This document shows, piece after piece, positions 8,610-16,365 of a stretch of 64,000 bases of DNA (position 1 is the first letter of the stretch; each line of letters begins with the position of its first letter). The stretch lies in assembly GCA_012033495.1 (NCBI GenBank), contig JAAUQT010000002.1, positions 16,658-80,657 of the forward strand. Direction: 5' to 3'. The DNA is from Cyanobacteria bacterium RM1_2_2. Lineage in GTDB: Bacteria; Cyanobacteriota; Cyanobacteriia; Elainellales; Elainellaceae. Below the pieces are notes generated by a model, which saw only the letters and a program-made list of their open reading frames with translations, made no database searches and was not told the DNA's origin. Both the position numbers and the translations under genes were made by a program.

Positions 8610-10556
8610 TCAAAACACGAGATCAAGCCCCAGCAAGCGTAGATCCAAACTATACAGGCTGCCCGTTGCTCCATCCCAAGTCGCCAAAAGTAAGCCATGA
8701 GGTTGAACTGGAGTCATCGCCACAATCGGGGCTGGGCTAGTCGTTGCGCCAATTAAACGTCCAGCTTGATCAAGAAAAACAATTTGTCCTTGAGACTCGG
8801 CTACAATGTAGCCCCAAACGGTGGTTGCCAAAAATTGAGGCGTGCTATCAACCCAGAGCCTTCTGACTCGGTAGGGTTTGAGGTCGATCAACAGCACCGT
8901 TCCAGATTGCTCTTCGTCGGTTGCCAAAAGTTGATAGGGGGTAGAGGTTAAGACCATCTGCCGCAGCCGCAGCGCGACCCACAGAGACCCTAACGGATTG
9001 CCGCGCCGATTCATGATTTGAATTTGAGTTCCAGTTGTTTCTTCTCCACTTGAATGGAGGGATGCCGTTGAAGCAACTCCTGCCGTCACGATAGCAAAAT
9101 GCCGGTCATCTAGCGCCAATAAATGAGTTGTCTGTCCATCTTGCTGATTACCATTGTTGTGCTGATCGAGCGGAATAGATGCCGCCAATTGAAACCCTTG
9201 TCTACCCAAAAGCCTCAGAAACTTTAGACATCTGCCTTCGCTAGAGGTTGGAAGGGGCAACCTCACCAGCCAGCGTCCGGTTGGATCGATGGTGGTCAAG
9301 CAGTCTTCTGCCCACGCGGCAAGGGGCGCTAATCGAGTAGGCTGTCTAATCTGACCCACCTCCTCTGTCCCGGAGGTCAACACTCCAACAGAGCGACGGG
9401 TAACGACATAGCAGCCGTGAGGACGGATTAGCAAATGTTCGACTGGCTCTGAGGTGGCTGCAATTTGCACCGAGGGTTGTTTGCCTTGGGTCGGAATCAA
9501 CCAATCCGCGTGATAAGTCTGCTGCCATAGGTGGTGCTGGGTAGCTTGCAGTAGACGAACCGTCTCAAACGGTGCGGTGACTGACTCAGAATCATTTTCT
9601 AAACAGAATGCAGTGGCAACCAATTTAGGCGTTACGGCCAAAGCGGTGATTTGCTGATGGACAATCTCTTGGTGTTGAGGTTGAAAAGGACATTCGGTGA
9701 GATCGGTTGTTGCTAAAAAGTAGGGCTGCGCGAGCGGAATTTGGGAGCCTGTTGCTGCCGTTCCAGCGACCGCACGAATCTCAGCTAGCATTTCTCCGGC
9801 TGAGTGAAACCGCCGGGCCGGTAACTTTTGCAGCGCTCGCATAATGATGGGTCGCCACGCCACCGGAATGGCCGCAGGAAGCTGAACGGGCACATTCAAA
9901 TGAGCCGACATCAGTTCAGCAGGCGTACCGGAAAAAGGGCGATATCCGGCGATTAACTCAAACAGGAGAATTCCAACCGAATACAAATCAGAGCCAACGG
10001 AATACTGCCCATAAAACCGTTCCGGAGCCATGTATGCAGGCGATCCCACAGGTCCATCCTGCTGAGACATTTCTTGGCTGAGCCGAGCAATGCCGAAATC
10101 AGAGATGCAAGCTGTCCAGCCTTTAGCGTGAACATGCAGCAAAATATTTTCTGGCTTGATGTCGCAGTGCACAATTCCACGCTGATGAGCTTGTTCTAAC
10201 CCAGCCAACACATCTGCTACTAACCGAATGCTATGGGGCAAACTTGGACGGATTTCCTCCGTGAGCAGATTCCGCAAAGTCCCACCTTCGCAGTAGTCCA
10301 TCACGAGGTAACGACCTGTTGGAGTATGTTCCAAGGATTGAAACGTCACGATATTAGGATGTTGGAGGCTCAGCAAAAATCGCAGTTCGCGTAGAAACTT
10401 ATGGGTAGGGAAGCGATCCTGTTCTAGATTTTTGAGGGCTACCAAACGCCCAGTTTGCCGATGGATGGCACAAAAGACTTGCCCAAACTGACCCTGTCCA
10501 ATTAGCCCCAGGAGTCGATATTTGGAACGTTTTGGCTCACCTAGATGTTGCGGCAC
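8610..10556 (-). CDS. Ser/Thr protein kinase with C-terminal repeat domain, SpkG-like by context
   Basis: The 648-aa protein has a complete kinase domain: GQGQFGQV loop, ATP lysine K42, HCDIKPEN (D132), DFG at 153-155 and GSPAYMAPE. The Arg of the usual HRD is Cys, so it is a non-RD kinase, which often do not need activation-loop phosphorylation. Residues about 290-648 are beta-rich with repeated tryptophans and hydrophobic strands, suggesting a propeller-like sensor. It is the last gene of the V4R/phycobilisome-domain cluster, 27 bp after the V4R gene. In Synechocystis the comparable operon also ends with a kinase gene (slr0152, SpkG); the equivalence is inferred from context. Confidence 0.85.
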   Translation of the reverse strand: MPQHLGEPKRSKYRLLGLIGQGQFGQVFCAIHRQTGRLVALKNLEQDRFPTHKFLRELRFLLSLQHPNIVTFQSLEHTPTGRYLVMDYCEGGTLRNLLTEEIRPSLPHSIRLVADVLAGLEQAHQRGIVHCDIKPENILLHVHAKGWTACISDFGIARLSQEMSQQDGPVGSPAYMAPERFYGQYSVGSDLYSVGILLFELIAGYRPFSGTPAELMSAHLNVPVQLPAAIPVAWRPIIMRALQKLPARRFHSAGEMLAEIRAVAGTAATGSQIPLAQPYFLATTDLTECPFQPQHQEIVHQQITALAVTPKLVATAFCLENDSESVTAPFETVRLLQATQHHLWQQTYHADWLIPTQGKQPSVQIAATSEPVEHLLIRPHGCYVVTRRSVGVLTSGTEEVGQIRQPTRLAPLAAWAEDCLTTIDPTGRWLVRLPLPTSSEGRCLKFLRLLGRQGFQLAASIPLDQHNNGNQQDGQTTHLLALDDRHFAIVTAGVASTASLHSSGEETTGTQIQIMNRRGNPLGSLWVALRLRQMVLTSTPYQLLATDEEQSGTVLLIDLKPYRVRRLWVDSTPQFLATTVWGYIVAESQGQIVFLDQAGRLIGATTSPAPIVAMTPVQPHGLLLATWDGATGSLYSLDLRLLGLDLVF

Positions 10557-10583
10557 GCTTACTCACAAAGGCATCTAGCAAAT

Positions 10584-11237
10584 TTAAGCACAAAGCTGCT
10601 GCATAATTGCATCGTGATCGAGGTTGAGCACCATCGTTTCTATTGGTTCAAGCCGTTTAGGAAGACCCAGCAAAAAGCGGTTACAGTCTGCTCCCATCGA
10701 TTCGCAAGAGGTTTGAATGCAACCAAGTTCTTTGCCTGTTAATTGGCTGAAGAAAGAGGCTAGAATGCCTGCCTCTAGATGGCAAGCAGGCTGATTGTGT
10801 TGGGGTGCCAGACGCGCAAAGGCAGAGTTTTGAATTTTTACGATTAAAAAACCACGCTGTTGATAGGTCTGATCCATTTCAATTTTGCCCCATCCATGCG
10901 CCATCCAGCATTCTTGCAGGGCTTGAATGAATTCAACCATCGGCATATCAGCCAACGGCAGGCTGTAGTAGCCAGTAACTTGCTCGCAGAAGCGGGTGTA
11001 GAAACTTTTGCCCCACCACTTGCCGCAGTTGAACAACACCAGCCGATTTGCCTGTCCGGTCTCTTTATATAAGCCGGAATAGATTGCTTGAATTAAGGTT
11101 TCTGGAACGGCGAGTAGCCGATCGCCTTGGCGATTTTCGAGTAGCCCGACTTCTAAGTCCCCCCGCACATATACATCAGGGGTGAAGAAATTGCCCGGAA
11201 TTCGGTTGTTGACGAGAAGATCAGCGACGGAAATCAT
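10584..11237 (-). CDS. V4R-domain protein
   Basis: The 217-aa product carries a V4R (4-vinyl reductase) domain in its C-terminal half with the typical cysteine pattern (CIQTSCESMGADCNRFLLG), thought to bind a ligand or metal. The N-terminal part includes GKWWGKSFYTRFCEQV, close to the spacing seen in the second V4R protein of this cluster. V4R proteins Slr0144 and Slr0147 of Synechocystis belong to an operon needed for efficient photosystem II assembly, and the neighbours here are the same families. A light-harvesting or PSII-assembly role is therefore likely, but the bound ligand is unknown. Confidence 0.85.
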   Translation of the reverse strand: MISVADLLVNNRIPGNFFTPDVYVRGDLEVGLLENRQGDRLLAVPETLIQAIYSGLYKETGQANRLVLFNCGKWWGKSFYTRFCEQVTGYYSLPLADMPMVEFIQALQECWMAHGWGKIEMDQTYQQRGFLIVKIQNSAFARLAPQHNQPACHLEAGILASFFSQLTGKELGCIQTSCESMGADCNRFLLGLPKRLEPIETMVLNLDHDAIMQQLCA

Positions 11238-11277
11238 AAGAGTGGCAGTGGGTGAATAGAACTAGGCGGTGGTTATG

Positions 11278-11359
11278 GCGCTACGCAAAAAGTTTAGGAC
11301 TCAGGGGGATGGGAGATGTGCCCCGTCAGGGATGGAATCCCTACACCCCGTCTAAACCC
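11278..11359. repeat. Dispersed hairpin repeat, copy A
   Basis: Matches 22665-22749 along its length. The core hairpin is AGGGA-TGGAA-TCCCT here and AGGGG-TGGAA-CCCCT in the other copy, so both sides of the last stem pair changed together. Outer arms GTTTAGGAC and GTCTAAAC can also pair. It is intergenic within the V4R operon, so it would be part of the transcript. Confidence 0.8.
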
Positions 11360-11388
11360 AGACATTGATGGCTATCGCGGATGGTAGG

Positions 11389-11421
11389 TTTGCAGGCAGG
11401 ATTTGCAGGCAGGATTTGCAG
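11389..11421. repeat. 13-bp tandem repeat, 2.5 copies
   Basis: Unit TTTGCAGGCAGGA repeated twice, followed by TTTGCAG. One of three arrays in the window with a 13-bp period. Confidence 0.85.
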
Positions 11422-11488
11422 AAATTACTTTCGCAAGAATTAGGCTGAACTTCAGCACATTAGCTGTCATTTTTGCTGTCAAGCTGTT

Positions 11489-11980
11489 TTAGTGGCTGAC
11501 GACCATCTGTGGAGTAGATGATTGCGACAGTAAGGCTTCTTGAGCCAATGACAAACTAGGGCTTAGATAGCTTAACTGTTTTGCGGTAAGCATTTTAGAC
11601 AACTGCTGATTCAGCAATCGATAGAGCTTCGCATCAATTGCTTTGGTGTCATACACTTTTGCTAAGGGGCTAACCCAAGCCAAAAACCGCCGTTCAACCA
11701 GGCTTTCGTCGTTCACCAGTAAGCTGAGGGCACAGTAGCGCAACATCAACAGTGCGTTTTTAAGACAACGTTCCAGGGTTTCCTCTGATTCTTGCGGTGA
11801 GGCTGCTTCTAGTTGATCAGCCACCGCTTGCACGATTTCCAATTCTCGATCGCGCAGGCTGCGGTATGCATCCAACCGTTCTGGCATGGAAGCGACATAC
11901 TGGCTGATGAGCTTCAACTCTTCGGGTTTGAGGTAGCGATTTTCCGCCTCATCAAAGACGGCTGCAATTTGAGGGTGCAT
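11489..11980 (-). CDS. Phycobilisome-domain (phycobiliprotein-like) protein without bilin cysteine
   Basis: The 163-aa length and all-helical sequence match the phycobiliprotein globin fold. The segment LRYCALSLLVNDESLVERRFLAWV aligns with the allophycocyanin region that reads LRY...GD.S.L..RCLNGL. The chromophore-binding Cys is Phe here (RRF), so it should not carry a covalent bilin at this site. Similar proteins Slr0146 and Slr0149 are encoded in the Synechocystis PSII-assembly operon. A structural or scaffold role is inferred. Confidence 0.8.
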   Translation of the reverse strand: MHPQIAAVFDEAENRYLKPEELKLISQYVASMPERLDAYRSLRDRELEIVQAVADQLEAASPQESEETLERCLKNALLMLRYCALSLLVNDESLVERRFLAWVSPLAKVYDTKAIDAKLYRLLNQQLSKMLTAKQLSYLSPSLSLAQEALLSQSSTPQMVVSH

Positions 11981-12158
11981 AAGCGGATGAAATGGGTAAA
12001 TGAGTAAAGAGGAAATGCCCAGAAATCAGTTTCTTTTAGCCCAATGAATCCCCCATGGAATTCGGAATGACGGAGTTGAATAGTCGTATCCGTCGGTAGG
12101 GGTTGGTGGGTTGCCTCATTTTGAGAATTGGCAGCGGGCTGGACTAGCAAGCCTTGGC

Positions 12159-12238
12159 TAAAACAAGTCAGTTAAAACAAATTGGTTAAACCAAATCAGT
12201 CCAAATCAGTCCAAATAAACCAGTCAAAACAAGTCGGT
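12159..12238. repeat. Degenerate 14-bp tandem array
   Basis: Five degenerate 14-bp units (TAAAACAAGTCAGT, TAAAACAAATTGGT, TAAACCAAATCAGT, CCAAATAAACCAGT, CAAAACAAGTCGGT) plus one 10-bp partial. The array runs into the last codons of the 99-aa gene. Confidence 0.7.
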
Positions 12239-12523
12239 AAATTCTTCTAACGTGAGGGCATCGTCGGCTTCAGCAGATGCGACTGAGGGCGGTTTGAGCG
12301 GAACCGCTGCATCGCCTTCCCAGTTGATGGTGCTAAAAAACTGGCTGACCGTGAGCAGCAGGGGCGAGTGAGACTCGTTGCGAGCAGCTAGCCGCAAGGT
12401 TTGGATCTCTGGCGGATGGTCGTCCCAGTTGATGGCATTAAAAAACTGCTGTACTGTTTGCCTCAGCCAAGCTTGCGGGGGATGGGCACTTGAGCCATTT
12501 TTAGGCAATGTTGCTTGAGTCAT
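12224..12523 (-). CDS. Small protein with two FFxxINW motifs, unknown function
   Basis: The 99-aa product contains two copies of a short motif, VQQFFNAINWDD (about 25-36) and VSQFFSTINWEG (about 60-71), separated by a linker, and ends in an acidic tail (ALTLEEFTDLF). No enzyme motif is visible. Its ATG overlaps the stop of the upstream V4R gene as ATGA (12520-12523), indicating translational coupling and probably a fixed stoichiometry with that protein. The repeated aromatic motif looks like a docking peptide for one partner; that is inference. It may correspond to the domainless member of the Synechocystis operon. Confidence 0.8.
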   Translation of the reverse strand: MTQATLPKNGSSAHPPQAWLRQTVQQFFNAINWDDHPPEIQTLRLAARNESHSPLLLTVSQFFSTINWEGDAAVPLKPPSVASAEADDALTLEEFTDLF

Positions 12524-13200
12524 CGCAAGATTTCTCCAGACCGTAAGCGCTTCTCAATGTCGCGGGCAGTGGCTCCTTCATTCATCCAAAAGGCAGCAGC
12601 ATCAATCCGATCTTGCCCGCCGATCAAGAATTTGCAGTAGGTTTCGCCCATTGAGTAACATTGGATTTCAATGCAGCTTAGCTGTTTTTTGACCAACTCT
12701 GTAAAAAAGCCAGCAAACAGTCCGGCGTAGAGGTAGCAAACGGGCTTACCAACATCGCCTAGAGTACGCGCCACAGCAGAGTCAAAAATATTGATAAACA
12801 TGAAGCCCTGCTTGCGGTCGCCCATGTCAATTTCCCAGCGCCCCCAGCCCTGAGCCGTGAAGGGCCACCACCAAGTTTCGAGCAAGAATAATAGGTTGGT
12901 TTGCCGCATACTGCGCTCAAACTCTTTCTCAAACCAGTTTTCAAAGAAGAAGGCATCTTTTAAGCCCCACTCGCAGCCGATCGTGTACATTGTGGCAGCA
13001 GAGGCATCCCCTACTTCTTCTTGCAGCCCTTCAACCAAGCCAATAATAAAATCTTCGGTGGTGAGGATGTTCTGACCTTGGTTCCAGTCCAGAATGGTTC
13101 CTTTGTCGGGGTCAAACTGGAAAAAATCACGGAAGCCGTAGTGGTTGTGCTTTTTAGGATGTTTGCGTTTGACTGAATTTTGTGCAGTTGCAATTACCAT
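12520..13200 (-). CDS. V4R-domain protein
   Basis: The 226-aa product has a C-terminal V4R domain with the conserved cysteine pattern (CIEIQCYSMGETYCKFLIGG) preceded by the LYAGLFAGFF helix, and an N-terminal region with IGCEWGLKDAFFFENWFEKE. It is paralogous to the V4R protein at 10584-11237 but longer at the N-terminus, and it overlaps the FFxxINW gene by 4 bp. In Synechocystis two V4R genes likewise sit in the PSII-assembly operon. The Cys/Tyr arrangement suggests a metal or tetrapyrrole-related ligand, which cannot be decided from sequence. Confidence 0.85.
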   Translation of the reverse strand: MVIATAQNSVKRKHPKKHNHYGFRDFFQFDPDKGTILDWNQGQNILTTEDFIIGLVEGLQEEVGDASAATMYTIGCEWGLKDAFFFENWFEKEFERSMRQTNLLFLLETWWWPFTAQGWGRWEIDMGDRKQGFMFINIFDSAVARTLGDVGKPVCYLYAGLFAGFFTELVKKQLSCIEIQCYSMGETYCKFLIGGQDRIDAAAFWMNEGATARDIEKRLRSGEILR

Positions 13201-13314
13201 AATTGATCCTTCGTTGATTCTGGTGACAGATGCTAGTTACAGAGGGGTTGAAAAAAGGGGTTGAAAAAAAACAAAGCCTTGCTGCAATTGCAGGTCATGA
13301 CAGCCCGTAGGCTG

Positions 13315-13791
13315 CTAGGTGAGGGTTCCCAAGGTGCGACGGCTCAATTCCAAAAGAGGACACACTAAATTAGCTTGTGGAGCCGTCAGCGACTGTTTCA
13401 CGACTTCTTGGAGCACTTGATAGGTTAAGTTGCAACTGCGCTGGGCGCCAAATGCTCGCATGATGGTTTGAAACCAGAGCAACAGCCGTTCCCGAAATGT
13501 CTCGGTATCATCCATGAGGACAGCAACAGCAACGTAACGCATGACTCGCAGAGTATCACGCTTCCACTTCGCGCTGAGGTCGTCTCCCCCATGGCTGAAC
13601 ACACTCGGATCGATGGAGCGCATTTTGGTATAGGTTTGCTGAACGAGGGTTGTTTCTAACTCTTGAAGTCTCTGATAAGTCTGAACACGCAAGTTGAAGG
13701 AGCGCACATAGTCGATAGCAAAGGTCAATTCAGCATCGCTGGCGTAGCGACCGTCGATTTCACGGGTGAGGCGTTCAAGCTGGCTCAACAT
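13315..13791 (-). CDS. Phycobilisome-domain protein without bilin cysteine
   Basis: The 158-aa all-helical product resembles phycobiliprotein alpha/beta subunits: MRYVAVAVLMDDTETFRERLLLWF aligns with the bilin-attachment helix, but the chromophore Cys is Leu (RERLLLW). It is the second phycobilisome-like gene in the cluster. Non-chromophorylated homologues of this kind are known from the Synechocystis slr0144-slr0152 operon. It could form heterodimers with the 11489-11980 product in the manner of phycobiliproteins; that is inference. Confidence 0.8.
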   Translation of the reverse strand: MLSQLERLTREIDGRYASDAELTFAIDYVRSFNLRVQTYQRLQELETTLVQQTYTKMRSIDPSVFSHGGDDLSAKWKRDTLRVMRYVAVAVLMDDTETFRERLLLWFQTIMRAFGAQRSCNLTYQVLQEVVKQSLTAPQANLVCPLLELSRRTLGTLT

Positions 13792-14263
13792 GGACAGAAT
13801 CTCTCTGAATGGAATGCTAGCAGAAGGTCAGATTGAGATGAAGCTAATTAGACAGGTCCTTGGACAAATTGGACAATTTGTAGCAACAGTTGCTTTCGTG
13901 GAAAGGAAATAGGGGCTTACCATTAGCAGATCATGGAACCCCTTACCTCCCATTGTTTTCAAGTCTGCAACTGAGTACCATCAAGTCTAAAATTCCTCCT
14001 TCATCATAAAAGTAGGAACTTTTTTCAGTATTCCCTGGTTTGCTATTCTCAATGCAACAATGAGAAAGTTTAAGCATGGCTGCTGTTTGTCAGATCTGAA
14101 ATATAGCAATAGATATAGCAGTCCTAAAGGATCGGTAGAAGAGGGTAGAGGGAGTAAAACCCTCTCCTTGGAAAGGACTCAAACCTCTCTTGTTTTTTTC
14201 ATATTCATAGATGATTTGGGATGGCTATAGATCTGTTGAAAAGATCTGTTGAAATCACTCTGC
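13792..14263. other. Intergenic gap inside the V4R cluster
   Basis: About 470 bp with no ORF. It contains a GAGGGTAGAGGGAGTAAAACCCTCTCC hairpin-like segment near 14138-14165 and a T-rich stretch after it on the plus strand. The gap may separate two transcription units, ferredoxin plus the 338-aa gene upstream and the phycobilisome/V4R genes downstream. Confidence 0.45.
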
Positions 14264-14749
14264 CTAAACATCACTGCTGCGGGAAAAGAATTCACCAAAG
14301 TTAAGATTAGTGCTTTTCTCAATCTGTTTCAGCATCGAGCGGGTAATCAGCTTGCCTTCTTCGACCAGCACTTGCCCTGTGATCGGATGCAGGAGATTTT
14401 GCTCAGCCCGGCGTCCAATTAAGGCTTCGATGTCTTGAATGGAGTTAATGTACATACCGGGCGGCAGTTCCACCACCACACCGTTAGAGACGACCCTGGC
14501 CTGACAGGCCAGCCGCGAATTATTCTGGCAGGAAGTAATGACTTCTAGGGTTCTTTGCTCTCGACGGTTGATGGGGGTCAGAGCTGCCATGCCATCTTTA
14601 ACATAGACATGGCAGGTAGCACACATTCCCCGACCACCGCATTCTCGCAGTACATCTAGATCTTTCGAGATCAAGACAGATAATAAATTGCCATTCGTTT
14701 CGACGGCTGTTTCTTGGGCAATCGGTTCTAGCCGCACGATCTTCACCAT
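14264..14749 (-). CDS. 2Fe-2S ferredoxin with C-terminal extension
   Basis: The 161-aa protein has an N-terminal 2Fe-2S fold with cluster cysteines C37, C43 and C46 (CGGRGMCATC) and C82 (RLACQARV). The C-x5-C-x2-C spacing resembles adrenodoxin-type and bacterial-type ferredoxins rather than plant-type PetF (C-x4-C). Residues about 100-161 form an extra helical tail (IEALIGRRAEQNLL). Ferredoxin-like proteins Slr0148 and Slr0150 occur in the comparable Synechocystis operon. It probably transfers electrons in the same process as the V4R proteins, but the partner is unknown. Confidence 0.85.
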   Translation of the reverse strand: MVKIVRLEPIAQETAVETNGNLLSVLISKDLDVLRECGGRGMCATCHVYVKDGMAALTPINRREQRTLEVITSCQNNSRLACQARVVSNGVVVELPPGMYINSIQDIEALIGRRAEQNLLHPITGQVLVEEGKLITRSMLKQIEKSTNLNFGEFFSRSSDV

Positions 14750-15054
14750 TCCACCTTTGCTCCTTAACTCTGTACTTGAAAAAAGTTTTAGCCAGAACTG
14801 ACATTATTCAACTTCAGCAAAGCTCAACATAGGTCAAACTCAACTTAGGATCGTGGATTGAATCAATCCGTCAACTGGACAGGCGGGGTTTGCAGATCAA
14901 TGGGCATCCTGCAATGGATTTGATAGCAAAACCTGCCCCTACCAATTATTGAACTTATTTCATTCCCATTCCTTAGCCAAATCCCACTGGGATTGTAACG
15001 CTTACAGTCTTCACCTTCAGTCCTACAAGCTTCAGTTCTACTTGCCTTAAAGCA
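14750..15054. other. Intergenic gap with dispersed repeat
   Basis: About 305 bp between the ferredoxin and the 338-aa gene. Most of it is occupied by the 87-bp repeat described separately. Confidence 0.5.
14844..14930 (+). repeat. 87-bp dispersed repeat, copy A (inverted copy at 53579-53665)
   Basis: Aligned by eye with the reverse complement of 53579-53665, I count about 10 mismatches over 87 positions and no gaps. Both start CTTAGGATCGTGGATTGAAT and share CAGATCAATGGGCATCC. Copy A is intergenic; copy B abuts the reconstructed PBP stop codon. Confidence 0.85.
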
Positions 15055-16071
15055 TTAATCAACTGAGCGAGGTGGCTGAAATAAGATCGCTTTTTGCTGT
15101 TCGGTCAAGACTTGCTGCGCGATTTTAGTGAAATCTCGGATGACCTTAGAACATCGTTCCATGAAAGCTGCAACCCACACTTGAAGCCATCTATGCTGTT
15201 CGGGCGTTAGACTGGGAAGAGGCTGAGAAGGATTTTCCACTGAGAAGGTCATCTGAGTTGAGCGCTCGATCTGAAAGTGATTGAGCCAATCAATTGCAGG
15301 ACGAGTAGACTTCCAATAGTTCGCAACTACCAGAGTTCCCAAATATTGGGTGGTTAGCTGATTGAGCGCATTAACTGCTGCCAGCACATCTTTCATGTCT
15401 ATAGACAGATCTGGCGGCAGGTCTACAAGATGCGAGGCTGAAGCAGCAATCTGGGATGGATTGAGTTGCTCCTCCGGCAAGGCAATCGGTGGATGAGCTG
15501 AGGGTGAGGTCGCTTGGAATGGAGTGGGCTGTTTGTGGATAGGCACGACCTGCACAGTTTCAGTCTTAGCTTTGGTTTCAGTCTTAGCTTTGTGCAGATT
15601 AGCGGGTTGATGATTTGGCGACTCATCTGCTGGTGCAGAGGGTTGTGCAGGTTCGAGGACGGGTTTTGAATTTTGCTGTACGGGTTGCCAAACCAGAGGA
15701 ATTTGGGCGGCAATGGCTTGAAAAGCGGTAATTGGATCTCCTTGATCAAGCTGCAACTCTAAGAGCACCCGCCTCACAGCTTGCGTATAGGTCGCTTGGG
15801 GTAGGGTGTTGCCAGTGAGCACCAGCAGGGTAATACCTCGATTCAATTTGTGTAGGTAAATGCGGTAGAAGTCGAACTGAAACTCGAAGGAATTGAAGCC
15901 GTCTGGTGTGGTTTCGAGGACTTGCTGAATGCCCTGCGCAATTGCCTTTTGTTGAGAAGCGTCAAAATTAGCACCGAACCCGTGAAAATAGGGACGAGAT
16001 AGCCCATCAATGAGAGCAATGCCCGCAATTCCTGGTACAGTCAAAAAATCCTGAATAACCTCCTGTTTCAT
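15055..16071 (-). CDS. Unknown protein with roadblock-like N-terminus, first gene of the V4R cluster
   Basis: The 338-aa product has an N-terminal alpha/beta domain of about 110 residues (VPGIAGIALIDGLSRPYF, later FYRIYLHKLNRGITLLVLTG) whose pattern resembles roadblock/LC7 domains. Next comes a low-complexity Gln/Pro/Lys linker with a duplicated AKTETK segment, then a helical C-terminal domain of about 120 residues (DVLAAVNALNQLTTQYLGTL). I do not recognise the full-length family. It is the promoter-proximal gene, divergent from rbcR. Roadblock domains often regulate GTPases or assemble complexes, so an adaptor role is possible but unproven. Confidence 0.65.
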   Translation of the reverse strand: MKQEVIQDFLTVPGIAGIALIDGLSRPYFHGFGANFDASQQKAIAQGIQQVLETTPDGFNSFEFQFDFYRIYLHKLNRGITLLVLTGNTLPQATYTQAVRRVLLELQLDQGDPITAFQAIAAQIPLVWQPVQQNSKPVLEPAQPSAPADESPNHQPANLHKAKTETKAKTETVQVVPIHKQPTPFQATSPSAHPPIALPEEQLNPSQIAASASHLVDLPPDLSIDMKDVLAAVNALNQLTTQYLGTLVVANYWKSTRPAIDWLNHFQIERSTQMTFSVENPSQPLPSLTPEQHRWLQVWVAAFMERCSKVIRDFTKIAQQVLTEQQKAILFQPPRSVD

Positions 16072-16199
16072 AAATGTTTGATCAAGCTTCCCCCATCGAC
16101 CTGAGATCCCCTATTCATTATGATTCTTTATAGCTAGATCCTTCTAGCGAGATTTTGCTTAGCGAGATCTTTTACTGATTCCGACGATTCTAGTCCGAC

Positions 16200-16241
16200 T
16201 GCAAAAGAATTTGCCTCTTTTAGAACACAAATTCTTTTGCA
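16200..16241. promoter_or_regulatory. Perfect 14-bp inverted repeat, candidate operator
   Basis: TGCAAAAGAATTTG (16200-16213) and its exact reverse complement CAAATTCTTTTGCA (16228-16241) are separated by 14 bp. It lies in the divergent promoter of the V4R cluster and the LysR gene. LysR-type regulators bind interrupted dyads near their own promoter, so autoregulation or joint control is plausible. No T-run follows, so a terminator is unlikely. Confidence 0.6.
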
Positions 16242-16365
16242 CGCTTGGTGTTGTACTTCTTTAACTTAAGCGTTCAATTATCCGAATCCCTTGTATGATG
16301 TCCATCTCAGGGAGTACGGTTTACCGAGTGTTACGGCTTTCCTTCCAAATTTGGATTTAACAGCC

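Noticed and set aside
13792-14263. Missing gene in the V4R cluster gap
   Set aside because: All frames contain frequent stops and no conserved motif is visible.
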